This document shows positions 28,346 through 37,309 of a stretch of 64,000 bases of DNA, one piece after another. The notes beneath the pieces are model-generated. The model ran no database searches. It had not been told where the DNA came from and saw only the letters and a program-made list of their open reading frames with translations. Position 1 is the stretch's first letter. The number at the start of each line of letters is the position of its first letter. A program made the translations under genes and the position numbers. Origin of the DNA: Symbiodinium natans (lineage: Eukaryota > Sar > Dinophyceae > Suessiales > Symbiodiniaceae). Where the stretch lies: assembly GCA_905221605.1 (NCBI GenBank), contig CAJNDS010002701.1:965489-1029488 (forward strand). The letters run 5' to 3'.

Positions 28346-28627
28346 TGCGAGGGTTTAGGGTTTAGGGTTTAGGGTTTAGGGTTTAGGGTTTAGGGTTTCA
28401 GGTTTAGGGTTTCGGGTTCGGGGTTTGGGGTTTGGGTTCTTAGGGTTTAGGGCTTAGGGTCTAGGGGTGTAAGATTTTGAGAAGCATCCCTAAACCCTAA
28501 ACCCTGGTCAGTTGGGCATTTGTTCTTGGCTCAGAACAATCCCGGTTTCACGCTCGCACGATAACATAAGCCCCCCTCCCCCCACCCCGCTCAACACCAA
28601 GCCACCCAACCACAGCGCCCTAAAAAA

Positions 28628-28745
28628 GTGGGGGGGGTTGGGGGGGGGGGTGGGGGGGGGTGGGGGGAGTGGGGGGGTGGGGGGGTGGGGGGGGGGGGGA
28701 GGTGGGTGGGAGGGGGTGGGGGGGCGGGTGGGGGGGGTGGGCTTT
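28628..28745. repeat. G-rich low-complexity tract
   Basis: 118 bases almost only G with isolated T and A. Gives long spurious Gly/Pro ORFs. Confidence 0.95.
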
Positions 28746-28974
28746 GTGGACTTGCCCATTTCAAATGGAGGATCTAACCCTTGGTTCATGAAGATTGCGT
28801 TTCGGATTTAGGGGTTTACGGTTTGGGGAGTAGCATATTTGGTTGCAATGAGTATGTCGGGTAGCTTACTGAATCGCTCGCATCGCGATCGGAGCATTTC
28901 AGTAAAAGCTAGTTCCGCTTGGAGACTTCAGGGCCCCTGGGGTGGGCGGGCCCCATCATCTCTCCTTAATCCAA

Positions 28975-29092
28975 ACTATTGTTTGCTTAAGAACCCCCCC
29001 CTCCCCCCGAGAAAAATAAATAAATAACATACTTAAAAAACATCGAAAAATAGAGATCTTCTTCCTTATAAGGGTAGTATAGGGATGACTCG
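28975..29092. mobile_element. MITE-like family F copy, right end lost
   Basis: AACTATTGTTTGCTTAAGAA then CCCCCCC..., interior CTTCCTTATAAGGGTAGTATAGGG. It abuts the minus exon at 29110. Confidence 0.7.
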
Positions 29093-29109
29093 TCTTCACT
29101 TTTCTTGGG

Positions 29110-29490
29110 GTTTTCAAGCAAAAATCTGGTGATGAACCTTGGCCCAGGGGTCACGAAGAAGAGCGTCAGGAAGTCGAAGCGGTACTGGGGAGGCAGCAGC
29201 TTGTTCATCTCTGAGGAAAAGTGGTCGACGAGGCCTCTGCTGAATGTCGTTGAACGCAGGGGAGGCCCACGGCATGCTCAAGGTTTAGAAAGCCCTACAC
29301 GCGTGTATGGCTTTTAGGGTCTGGGGTTTACGGTTTAGGGTTTAGGGTTTAGGGTTTAGGGTTTAGGGTTTAGGGGCGGCTGGGCGCTTTCTTGGCAAGG
29401 CTTCCGATTTGGTGGCGGCGTTCGAAGCGGTCGAACAACTTAAGGATCGGCGTGTGCTCGAGGCACGGGACTTCGATCTTTCCCTGCCAT
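29110..29490 (-). CDS. Unknown gene, two strong coding-like exons
   Basis: 29372-29485, after GGCAG, reads GKIEVPCLEHTPILKLFDRF then ERRHQIGSLAKKAPS. 29110-29260 reads RGLVDHFSSEMNKLLPPQYR then FDFLTLFFVTPGPRFITRFL. Both have low-complexity-free, balanced composition. The intron is a TTTAGGG array plus unique sequence. I do not recognise the family; a hydrophobic core protein, perhaps membrane-associated, is possible. Confidence 0.6.
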
Positions 29491-29749
29491 AAGGGTACCC
29501 TTTAACAAACCCTAAACCCTAAAACACGATCATCCTTCTTATAGGAACCTAAAGCTTGCTTTTCGAAAGCCCCCAGTTGGCGTTTTGGGCAGAAAACTAA
29601 ATCCTAAGCCCCAAACCCCAAAACCAAATCCTAAATCACAAGCCCAAACCCGAGATCCCAAGTCTCAAACCCTAACCCCAAACCCCAAACCCCAACCCCT
29701 AAACCCTAAACCCTAAACCCTGAACCCTAAACCCTAAACCCCAACTGCC

Positions 29750-29832
29750 TTGCAGACCCCACTGTGATCCGCAACTTCGAATCGAGGCGCTGCCAGTTCC
29801 ACTCCCTACGAACTCTTCCGACTCCTGGCTAG
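29750..29832 (+). CDS. Coding-like exon (low confidence)
   Basis: After CTTGCAG reads DPTVIRNFESRRCQFHSLRT and stops in the following CTAGGG. The reverse strand is also open. Confidence 0.3.
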
Positions 29833-29849
29833 GGTTTAGGGTTTAGGGT

Positions 29850-29923
<74 letters not shown>

Positions 29924-29955
29924 GGTCTAGGGTTTAGGGTTTCGGGTTTAGGGCG
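29830..29955. repeat. Array homogenised to TTGAGGG
   Basis: Three TTTAGGG units, then about twelve TTGAGGG units, then TTTAGGG/TTTCGGG. Confidence 0.95.
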
Positions 29956-31043
29956 GGTTGGTTTGAGGCAAAAAATGCCTCTAGACTCCAAAACTCTCAC
30001 CTCCTGCTGCAAGGGTTTAGGATTTAGGGTTTAGGGCTTAGGGTTTAGGGTTTAGGGTTCAGGGTGCGAACAGATGCTTTCCGGGGGTCGCATCTTGCCG
30101 CGCGGCACGTGTGATACCTTTCACGGACCATAGACTGGAGCCCCTGAATACATCAACTGCCTAGGAAGATCATGCTGCCGCCTACTCCGCTGACACTGGG
30201 GCACAGGGAAAACCACACCGGGTGCCCCACAACATGGTAGTGGAAACATGTGCAGCACGCCGACGTGTGTTTCTTACAAGGCTGACCCTGCACAGTAGAT
30301 GCGCCGAGATAGCCACAGACAGGGTTGGCCAACTCAGCCCTAAGACCCCCAAGCCCTGACACCCCCCCCCCCAGGCGCCTGCTCCGCGACGAGGTCGAGA
30401 CAGTGATCTTCCGTGGCGTTGTCTACATCCTTAGCTCCCTTTAGATGGGATCCTGTTCTACGACAACTGAAGCCGATGCATCCCTGAACCGAAAGCACAC
30501 ACCCCTTACCAGAAACAAGGCACAGAGGAAGCCTCATGAAGGGCTCTGCGCGTCTTTGTTGTACTTTGGGTGGGCGGGTGAGGAAAAGGGGCAGGGGGAG
30601 TATCGGACGCATATGAACTGGAGGATTTGGGGGCGTAGGGTTGGGGAGGCTCGCGGCTTTCGGTGTTTCGGGTGTGCCGAAGCTTAGGGGCTTTGTCTAG
30701 GCGAAGTTACAGGGTTTGAGTTGGGAGCACGGTCCGGGAGTGTGATAAAACTATTTGTCGCAAGTCCGAATCAGAGTCCGAAGCTAGAAGACATTTAGAA
30801 ACCCAGAGTCTGTATTCCAGACCGTGATTTTTGTATTGGGACAGTTGAGAGTGCCCCCCCCGGGCCAACTCCAAATTCAGCCCGGGGCCCCCCTCCCGAA
30901 CCCAAAATCAGCCTACGACACTGCCCCACCCCCAAAGAAGGGGGTCTAGGGATTTGAGAGCTGATTGGGTCGAAACAGGTGGAAGGGGTCGTCGGTCGGA
31001 TATCCGTATCGCCTCTATACGCTATCAGGTTGGACTGGTTGGA

Positions 31044-31424
31044 CTAGGCATCAGAGCTCCAACGCAATAAAAAACAGATGCCTCTGTCGGCGACAGTTTT
31101 AGGTCGGTCCATCAAAGGCTTTGCAAGATTGTCCAGCGCAGAAAGGGGCGCTTCGGGCTTAGGGTTCTGGGAGTTTGTTCCGGGCAGTGTGGCTAGGTGT
31201 TTTCGTGCCGGCAAGCTTCTTGCATGAATCGAGGCCAGTTGCTGGTGTTGGCGTTCCTTGCAAGGTCGGAAAGACAAACCTACCTCAAACGCTTCGTTGT
31301 TCAGTGCAGAACAAGATATAGCCCGTTTGCGTGACTTCATGGAGCCACATGCACCCGGGATAGCTTGAGCCTGTCTTGCTTTGCGGATGCTCTCAAGGAA
31401 TGCCGTAGGCCCCACTAGGTGCAT
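31044..31424 (-). CDS. Single long coding-like exon, unknown protein
   Basis: Frame of 126 codons from an ATG preceded by GGCTTCAG. Reads MHLVGPTAFLESIRKARQAQ, RAISCSALNNEAFEVGLSFR and IHARSLPARKHLATLPGTNS, stop at 31044. Another ATG frame upstream on the same strand (MASLRSALERLGLTSLPGE, about 31478-31534) ends at a GTATGC donor, but does not join in phase with this frame. Confidence 0.5.
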   Translation of the reverse strand: MHLVGPTAFLESIRKARQAQAIPGACGSMKSRKRAISCSALNNEAFEVGLSFRPCKERQHQQLASIHARSLPARKHLATLPGTNSQNPKPEAPLSALDNLAKPLMDRPKTVADRGICFLLRWSSDA

Positions 31425-31531
31425 GTTCTGAAGCCTTCAAAAACATAACTCTTAACAAAGAAAGGACGGGCATACCTTCTCCTGGCAAACTGGTAAGTCC
31501 GAGCCTCTCGAGAGCAGAACGCAAACTCGCC

Positions 31532-31908
31532 ATGTCGGCACAGCCGATCACGGCTCTGCGCGACAGAATTGCGGCACGTTCATGCAGATACCTGAGCCGG
31601 TTCTTTCAGCTCTACTGCCCACCGAGTACAGCAGATACGCCTGCCAGACCGCACGCAACCTCGGCCGAACGCCACACCCGGCGTGCCAACTCGATGACCA
31701 AGGTCCCGGCAGGATCCTCACCAGCACGATGAGGAAGCCCACGGCAGCGCATGCGCGGCGCCGGCAGTATTTGCTGGCCTCCGGACACCCGGGCTGCCGA
31801 GAGAACAGAGGACTCCTAGCCCCAAAAGCCGTAAAGCTTGAAGCTTTTACTTGTAATTTTCTTTATGTACATTTTCATTATTTGATTGTATATGATGATT
31901 ATATTTGA
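31532..31908 (+). CDS. Open plus frames, uncertain
   Basis: Two plus frames are open (MSAQPITALRDRIAARSCRY; VLSALLPTEYSRYACQTARN). The sequence turns AT-rich at 31850. I cannot tell which is used, if any. Confidence 0.2.
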
Positions 31909-32018
31909 TTAATAATTCAATACGTTTTTGTGTCAAGAACATGTATTGCATCAATATTATTAATCGTTTTTGTCCCGAGCCGTAAAACATCCGCCGTAAA
32001 ATAAGCTCTCAAATACTC

Positions 32019-32041
32019 CCCCCCCCCCCCCCCCCCCCCCC
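32019..32041. repeat. Poly-C tract
   Basis: 23 consecutive C. Confidence 0.97.
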
Positions 32042-32129
32042 AAGAACCCAAAGCTTCAGCTCCTGGAGGATATAGGATTGAGAGCTCAAGGTGTTAGGGT
32101 TTAGGGTTTAGGGTTCAGGGTTTTGGGGG

Positions 32130-32350
32130 GGTAGCCTCTCGTCGCATCCTGATTCCGAATGCCGTCTGTGGCGGTTTGGGGGTGCGGACGCCTAGCTGCC
32201 AAGCCAGTAGCACGAGCCAGATCCAAGCGCCTCACGCCACACACCCTAAAGCCTAAACCCTAAACCCTAAACCCTAAACCCTAAACCCTAAACCCTGCCT
32301 GGCAGCATCGCCGTGCAGGTGCCTCCTCTGAGGGCTCGGGCGCGCCTTGC
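32130..32350 (+). CDS. Two weak coding-like islands
   Basis: ASRRILIPNAVCGGLGVRTP (32133-32245) and PGSIAVQVPPLRARARLA (32298-32352), separated by a CCCTAAA array. Both strands are open; low confidence. 32500-32700 holds unassigned sequence only. Confidence 0.25.
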
Positions 32351-32414
32351 CTGAGGCGTGGTGTGAGCCGGTCGATACTTGGGGGCAGGTCCGGTTGAGT
32401 TGTTTGGGTATCGG

Positions 32415-32498
32415 GTTTAGGGTTTAGGGTTTAGGGTTTAGGGTTTAGGGTTTAGGGTTTAGGGTTTAGGGTTTAGGGTTTAGGGTTTAGGGTTTAGG
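32415..32498. repeat. (TTTAGGG)n array
   Basis: Twelve perfect units. Confidence 0.95.
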
Positions 32499-32705
32499 GC
32501 TTCGGATGTAGGGCTTAGGGCTAAAGATGTCCCGGATGCATGTTGCGCCCTAAAACTCTAAGCCCGAGATGTCTGGTCCATTGCCTATGTGAGGGATGGA
32601 CCTTCTCTTTCCACCCTTGGGTTTTGCCGGGACACTATGGAAACTGACTCTTCAGGGTGGTATGGCCTCTGGTCTGGTAGGGGTTTAGGTGTGTAAATCC
32701 AGAAC

Positions 32706-32845
32706 ACGCCCAAACCCCCAAACCCCCAAACCCCTAAACCCCTAAACCCCTAAACCCCTGAACCCCTAAACCCCTAAACCCCCAAACCCCGAAACCCCTA
32801 AACCCCTCAACCCCTCAACCCTAAAACCCGAAACCCTAAACCTTT
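32706..32845. repeat. Array homogenised to CCCCTAAA
   Basis: About fifteen octamers CCCCTAAA/CCCCCAAA, ending in ordinary heptamers. Confidence 0.93.
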
Positions 32846-33175
32846 TAACTTTTCTTGCATCCAAGGCACGGCTCCACGTTCCGCCTCCGCTGGAACCTCG
32901 CTGAAGTTTAAGGGGGCACTTTTGCCAAAAAAAATGGGTTTAGGTTTCAGGGTTTAGGGTTTAGGGTTTAGGGTTTAAGGTTTAGGGTTTAGGGTTTAGG
33001 GTTTAGGGTTAGGAGTCTTGATCCCTTGAATCAAGCCCGGGCCACTGAGACTTCGCCAAGCCCGACACTGTGAAAAAAGGCCCCAACCCGAAACCCTCAA
33101 ACCTAAACCTAAACCCTAAACCCTAAACCCTAAACCCTAGACCCCGAACCTAGACCTCAAAAACTAAGATCCGAA

Positions 33176-33262
33176 AGCCCCGAGCCCAAAAGCATCCAAG
33201 CGGTAAGTCCCTCAAAAAGGGCAAGCCTGCAGCTGCCAGAAGTTTGCACGGCGTTTTGCATT
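33176..33262 (+). CDS. Coding-like exon, basic tail
   Basis: Reads KPRAQKHPSGKSLKKGKPAA then ARSLHGVLH and TAG. A second plus island at 33380-33460 reads SEPTYRASFVRPHERIPPEP. Unknown. Confidence 0.35.
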
Positions 33263-33465
33263 AGGGACTGGTCTCCAAGGTTCAGAGTCAATTAGGGGCC
33301 TCAAAGTGGGGTTTAGTTAGCACAAGATCAGCTCTCTTGCTACTTGTGTTTATGTTCTGAAGACTAAAACAAGCACCGGGGTTGTGAAGCAAAGCGAACC
33401 GACTTACCGAGCTTCGTTTGTGCGCCCGCATGAGAGGATTCCCCCAGAACCCCAACATGGAGGTT

Positions 33466-33546
33466 GACGAACATGGGGGGGAACCCCCCCCAATTCAGAT
33501 CCCCAAATAGCAGGATTGCCTTTTGATAAGGACCAAGGAGGTACCC
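33466..33546. mobile_element. MITE-like family E copy
   Basis: GAACATGGGGGGGAACCCCC ... CCCCAAATAGCAGGATTGC ... AAGGACCAAGGAGGTACC. Confidence 0.65.
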
Positions 33547-33918
33547 TAAACCCTAAACCCTAAACCCTAGACCCTAAACCCCAAAACTCAGTGCACCAGT
33601 GGAGGGTCAAGACGCAGCGCTCTGCTTCCCTGTAGCGCTTGGCTCCATTTGCCCAGCGATTGCGCCATGGCAACATGAGGGGCTCTTTAGGCTGCTTGTG
33701 GGGTGCGGCGGTCGCAGGGTTCTGGGTTTGAGGCTTCATAGGGCTTCAGGGAGGCTAGAGTTGGGGCTTATGGGATCTAATTCGGCCGGCAGTTTGGGTG
33801 CCGTGGCCCTAAGGGTCTCGTGCTTGGGGCTTGACCTGGCGTAGGGGGTGAGGACCTCCTTCGATGGCGCCGTGTGGCTGAGGGTAATGTAGGAGCTGAA
33901 TAAATTAAAGGGTCTTGG

Positions 33919-33988
33919 AGGGTTATTATCGCATAAATATAAAGGAACATAAGTTGATATGTTTAATTTATATTCCGACCCCTATATG
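33919..33988. mobile_element. Short repeat family B copy, AT-rich interior
   Basis: GGGTTATTATCGCATAAATA ... TATTCCGACCCCTATAT; ends conserved, middle diverged. Confidence 0.6.
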
Positions 33989-34067
33989 ATGGCCTCCCAG
34001 GCCTGCATGATTTTCGACATCACGGCTGCGATTCCTCATGTTGCTGCTCACTTTAAGGTTGCTACTT

Positions 34068-34166
34068 TGGGATGCTCCCCCTTTATACCGAGAGTCCTTC
34101 ATAGGGATTATAGTAGGGGGTACGTTCCTCCCTACTAAGGACTGTTAGAATAAGGGGGACCATCCT
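34068..34166. mobile_element. MITE-like family C copy
   Basis: TGGGATGCTCCCCCTTTATAC ends, with AGAGTCCTTCATAGGGATTA then TAGTAGGGGGTAC and ACTAAGGACTGTTAGAATAA. Confidence 0.82.
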
Positions 34167-34229
34167 TCCTCCCTCCGTGGCCTGTTGCCTGGCGCTCCCT
34201 ATCTACTTTTCGTCTGACAACCCTTCTAC

Positions 34230-34806
34230 TTGAAGACCTTCAGGGCCTTTGCAACTGCACTCAGTTACTCAGCAATCAGCACGAGCAAGACCTTTGCATG
34301 TCGGCGTGATGAGAACAGTCACATGTGGGTGGACTCCAACCCCACAAAAACCGACAAACCCCCGGGTTTGGTCCATCGATCCCCAAGGCCACAAGTTAAG
34401 GGCATACTATAGGCACCTTAGTAATTCGAACAGGGAGTTGGGGGTTATTATAGTACGATTACAAAGGGACCATAAGGGAATACTATGACTTGTAATTATT
34501 CCGACCCCTATACTACACAGGTTCTCCCAAGATCTGTGGCGCACTTCATTCCACAGGCCACGTCCAGCAGTATCTGGCAAGGGCATAGCGGACCATGCTC
34601 AAAAAACCCTGAACCCTAAACCCCCCTAAGCCCTGCACCCCAAACCCTGTATAAGCCCCAAACCCTAAACCCTAAACCCTCATCCCTAAGGATCTGGTTT
34701 AGGGCCTAGCACACCACCCAACCTACGTTGCATCGACGGTTTCAAAGGTGGGTGGGCAAGTGGTTTGCCAGGTCCACTTTCCAGGTATGCAGCCGAAAGC
34801 GCACAG
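34230..34806 (+). CDS. Unknown plus-strand gene, three exons
   Basis: 34230-34410 reads FRAFATALSYSAISTSKTFA then CRRDENSHMWVDSNPTKTDK. 34519-34605, after ACACAG, reads VLPRSVAHFIPQATSSSIWQ. 34704-34806 reads GPSTPPNLRCIDGFKGGWAS then GLPGPLSRYAAESAQ, with a possible GTATGC donor inside. The first intron is a family B element, the second a CCCTAAA block. Function unknown. Confidence 0.5.
34437..34515. mobile_element. Short repeat family B copy
   Basis: GGGGGTTATTATAGTACGAT ... GGGACCATAAGGGAATACTA ... TTCCGACCCCTATAC, acting as intron between two plus exons. Confidence 0.78.
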
Positions 34807-34961
34807 GCCTAAACCCTAAACCCTCAACCCTCAACCCTCAACCCGAAACCCTAAACTCTAAACCCTACACCCAACACTGATAGAAGCTTTGGGTTCAGGG
34901 CTTAGGTTTCTCGGGCGTCGGAATGAAGGTTCAGCGTTGTGGTTTCGGGTTTAGGCACACC

Positions 34962-35305
34962 GTAACTGGTAATGTTAACCTAGTATTACTAAAGCCCCTA
35001 ACATTAAAGTACGCCAGGTGTCCCGGCCGCAATAATAAAGCCCTGGAAATAAAGTACGACAGTCGGGGCTTGTTTTTTTGGGGGGGTCCGTTTTCCTTTC
35101 TGATCCTCTCTGATTCTCTCTGATCCTCTCTAATTCTCTCTAAGGAGAGGAATCCTGAGTGATTCTCTCTGATCCTCTCAAATTCTGTCTAAGGAAAGGA
35201 ATCCTTATTCAAAGGGGCCTCACTCTATTTGGGGGGGTTTGATTGAAGGGGGGGGGGAGGGGGGGGGGTTTACTATTACTAGGTCAACATTACGGTGCAA
35301 ATGGG
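34962..35305. mobile_element. Larger inverted-repeat element
   Basis: GTAATGTTAACCTAGTATTA CTAAA near 34973 is matched by its reverse complement form TTTACTATTACTAGGTCAAC ATTAC near 35269. The interior carries G tracts and a tandem of CTGATTCTCTCTGATCCTCT C (35100-35220). About 340 bases, no ORF. Confidence 0.7.
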
Positions 35306-35391
35306 TTTAAGTTTAGGGTTTAGGCATTAGGGTTTAGGGTTTAGGGTTCAGGGTTCAGGGTTTAGGTTGGTTGGTTGGTTGAGAGACACCG

Positions 35392-35590
35392 ATGTGCCAT
35401 CTCTGGGCAGAGAAGGGGAATGACCTGCGTGCTTGCACCGACAGGTGCCCCAGCCCCCAGAAAGCCAAAGCAACTAACGCGCGGCCTCCCCAAATACAGA
35501 GTGAAGCGGGCACACACTTGCTTCACGACACACACAGGTACCAGCTCTGCTTGCGCTGTGATGCAGCAACCCTGCATACACATTCTGCCC
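35392..35590 (+). CDS. Coding-like exon, Cys/His-rich
   Basis: Reads CHLWAEKGNDLRACTDRCPS, QIQSEAGTHLLHDTHRYQLC then LRCDAATLHTHSA. C/H spacing could bind zinc but fits no motif I can name. Minus strand also open. Confidence 0.35.
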
Positions 35591-35639
35591 TAAACCCTAA
35601 ACCCTAAACCCTAAACTCTAAACCCTAAACCCTAAAGCT

Positions 35640-35745
35640 TTAACCCCTTATTAGACCCCTTCTGAAAAATCCAGGCCTTGACCTGCTGCCACAGCGAGAG
35701 CTCTTGCTCGCCTGCGCGCCGCCGCAACGCGCGTGGCGTTCAGGG
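35640..35745 (-). CDS. Coding-like exon
   Basis: Reads RALRRRAGEQELSLWQQVKA then WIFQKGSNKG. Good composition; no neighbouring minus exon to join. Confidence 0.4.
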
Positions 35746-35853
35746 TTTAGGATTTAGGATTTAGGGTTGAAAGGGTTTAGGGTTTAGGGTTCAGCGTTGA
35801 GGGTTGATATAAGGTTACCAGGTTTAGGGTTTCGGGTTTTGGGGTTTTGAGCT

Positions 35854-36072
35854 TTGGAGGTTATGACTTTACAGAGATGGCAGGGCCAGGGATGTTGGGG
35901 GGGTGGAACTGACAATTTTCAGGCATTCACGGCTGAAGAGCTGAGGGTTTTGGGTTTCAGGGCTGCCTGTTCCCGGCACGGCGGGGCACTACCGCTGAAC
36001 CCGAGCTGGTCTACACCACTGGCACCCTCACCCTCCTACCTTCTGCGCGTCTCTGCCCACGAAGGCTCATGA
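35854..36072 (+). CDS. Coding-like exon
   Basis: Reads GTDNFQAFTAEELRVLGFRA then ACSRHGGALPLNPSWSTPLA, stop TGA at 36070. Unknown protein. Confidence 0.35.
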   Translation: MEVMTLQRWQGQGCWGGGTDNFQAFTAEELRVLGFRAACSRHGGALPLNPSWSTPLAPSPSYLLRVSAHEGS

Positions 36073-36244
36073 AACTTTGATGAAGCCATCAGTCTATATG
36101 GGTCTCATGTTAGTTGGGTAGTATAGCACAATTACATCCTGAACCGCCAAGGGGCTGTTGTAGAGTAGGTCGAAAAGGCAGCCACCTCACGCTAGGCATC
36201 TGAATCGATGTCAGTGCCGCTTCGGCAGTCCAGACCGTTGACAA

Positions 36245-36327
36245 ACTCTCCCTAAACCCTAAACCCTAAACCCTAAACCCTAAACCCTAAACCCTAAACC
36301 CTAAACCCTAAACCCTAAACCCTAAAC
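36245..36327. repeat. (CCCTAAA)n array
   Basis: Twelve perfect units. Confidence 0.95.
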
Positions 36328-36425
36328 CTTGATCAGGCCACCATCCCTGAAAGCCTGAGGAAGAACCCCCAGGAAACCCACAGCCCTCACCTCGGGGGGT
36401 CTGGGTCTTGACTGGCTGGTTCTTT

Positions 36426-36594
36426 GTAGGGAATGAGGGAATGAGGGCCCTGTATAGACCCTTTTAAGGGATCAGAGGGGCTACTTAGGTAGACCCGGAC
36501 TATATAAGGTATTTAGAGGGGCTATATAGGGGAATAAGATTAAGGGTCCCTTCAAGGGATTATCTAGGGCCCTCATTCCCTCATTCCCTACTAA
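36426..36594. mobile_element. MITE-like family D copy, longest
   Basis: TAGGGAATGAGGGAATGAGG at the left and CCTCATTCCCTCATTCCCTA at the right, perfect inverted ends. Interior GGGGCTATATAGGGGAATAAG. Confidence 0.9.
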
Positions 36595-36773
36595 GAACGA
36601 GTGGGTTGATGTTGAGACATCGTCTAAGGCTCTGAGGGCCCCTGTAGGGTTTTGAGGGGGTTTAGGGGTTAGGGTCTAGGGGGTTTAGGGGGTCTAGGGC
36701 TTAGGGGATTTAGGGTTTTGAGGGGGTTTAGGGGTTCGGGTTTAGGGGGTTTAGGGCGTCTAGGGCTGAGGGT

Positions 36774-36955
36774 ACCAAAATCATTCCTACTCAATACGGG
36801 GGCGCAAGTTTCTTTCCGCCCTTTGCGTTTCGGTTCGAAGGTTAGGTGGTCAGTCCTCTACACCGGTGCCCTTGTGTGGCTGCCTGCGACAATACCTCCC
36901 CTTCTGTTGAACCCGAGATGCTCTCAACTATTGTGCCCTTCAGGGTTCCAGGGTT
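36774..36955 (+). CDS. Two short coding-like islands
   Basis: KIIPTQYGGASFFPPFAFRF (36774-36842) and CVAACDNTSPSVEPEMLSTI (about 36870-36945). Plus strand, unknown. Confidence 0.35.
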
Positions 36956-37046
36956 TGGTGTTTAGGGTTTAGGGTTTAGGGTTGAGGGTTTAGGGTTTAG
37001 GGTTTAGGGTTTAGGGTTTAGGGTTTAGGGTTTAGGGTTTAGGGTT
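36956..37046. repeat. (TTTAGGG)n array
   Basis: Twelve units, one TTGAGGG. Confidence 0.95.
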
Positions 37047-37111
37047 TCCCACGAGGGGAGATGGCTCTTGCGGCGAAGACTGGTGGCTTTAAGGCTTTGG
37101 CGGGCTTTAGG

Positions 37112-37210
37112 GTTAACCCTCAACCCTCTCAACCCTCTCAACCCTCTCAACCCTCTCAACCCTCTCAGCCCTCTCACCCCTCAACCCTCAACCCTCAACC
37201 CTAAACCCTA
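37112..37210. repeat. Array of CCCTCTCAA nonamers
   Basis: Six CCCTCTCAA units, then CCCTCAA and CCCTAAA; a longer derivative of the heptamer. Confidence 0.9.
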
Positions 37211-37271
37211 GGGTTTAGGGCTTCAAACTTCTAGTGCAGCGCTTCGGGATGTGGCTTAAGACCGCGGCCTG

Positions 37272-37309
37272 CCAGGTACTCGGTGATGATCAAGTAGGGA
37301 GGTTCCAAC
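37272..37309 (-). CDS. Kinase exon: hinge, PYLIITEYLAG
   Basis: Reads LEPPYLIITEYLAG with GC donor (GCAG then GCCGCGG). I-I-T-E-Y-L-x-G matches the beta-5/hinge of TKL kinases. Confidence 0.82.

Noticed and set aside
28508-28811. Gly-rich (plus) or Pro-rich (minus) protein
   Set aside because: Produced by a G-homopolymer tract with occasional T; no coding signal outside it.
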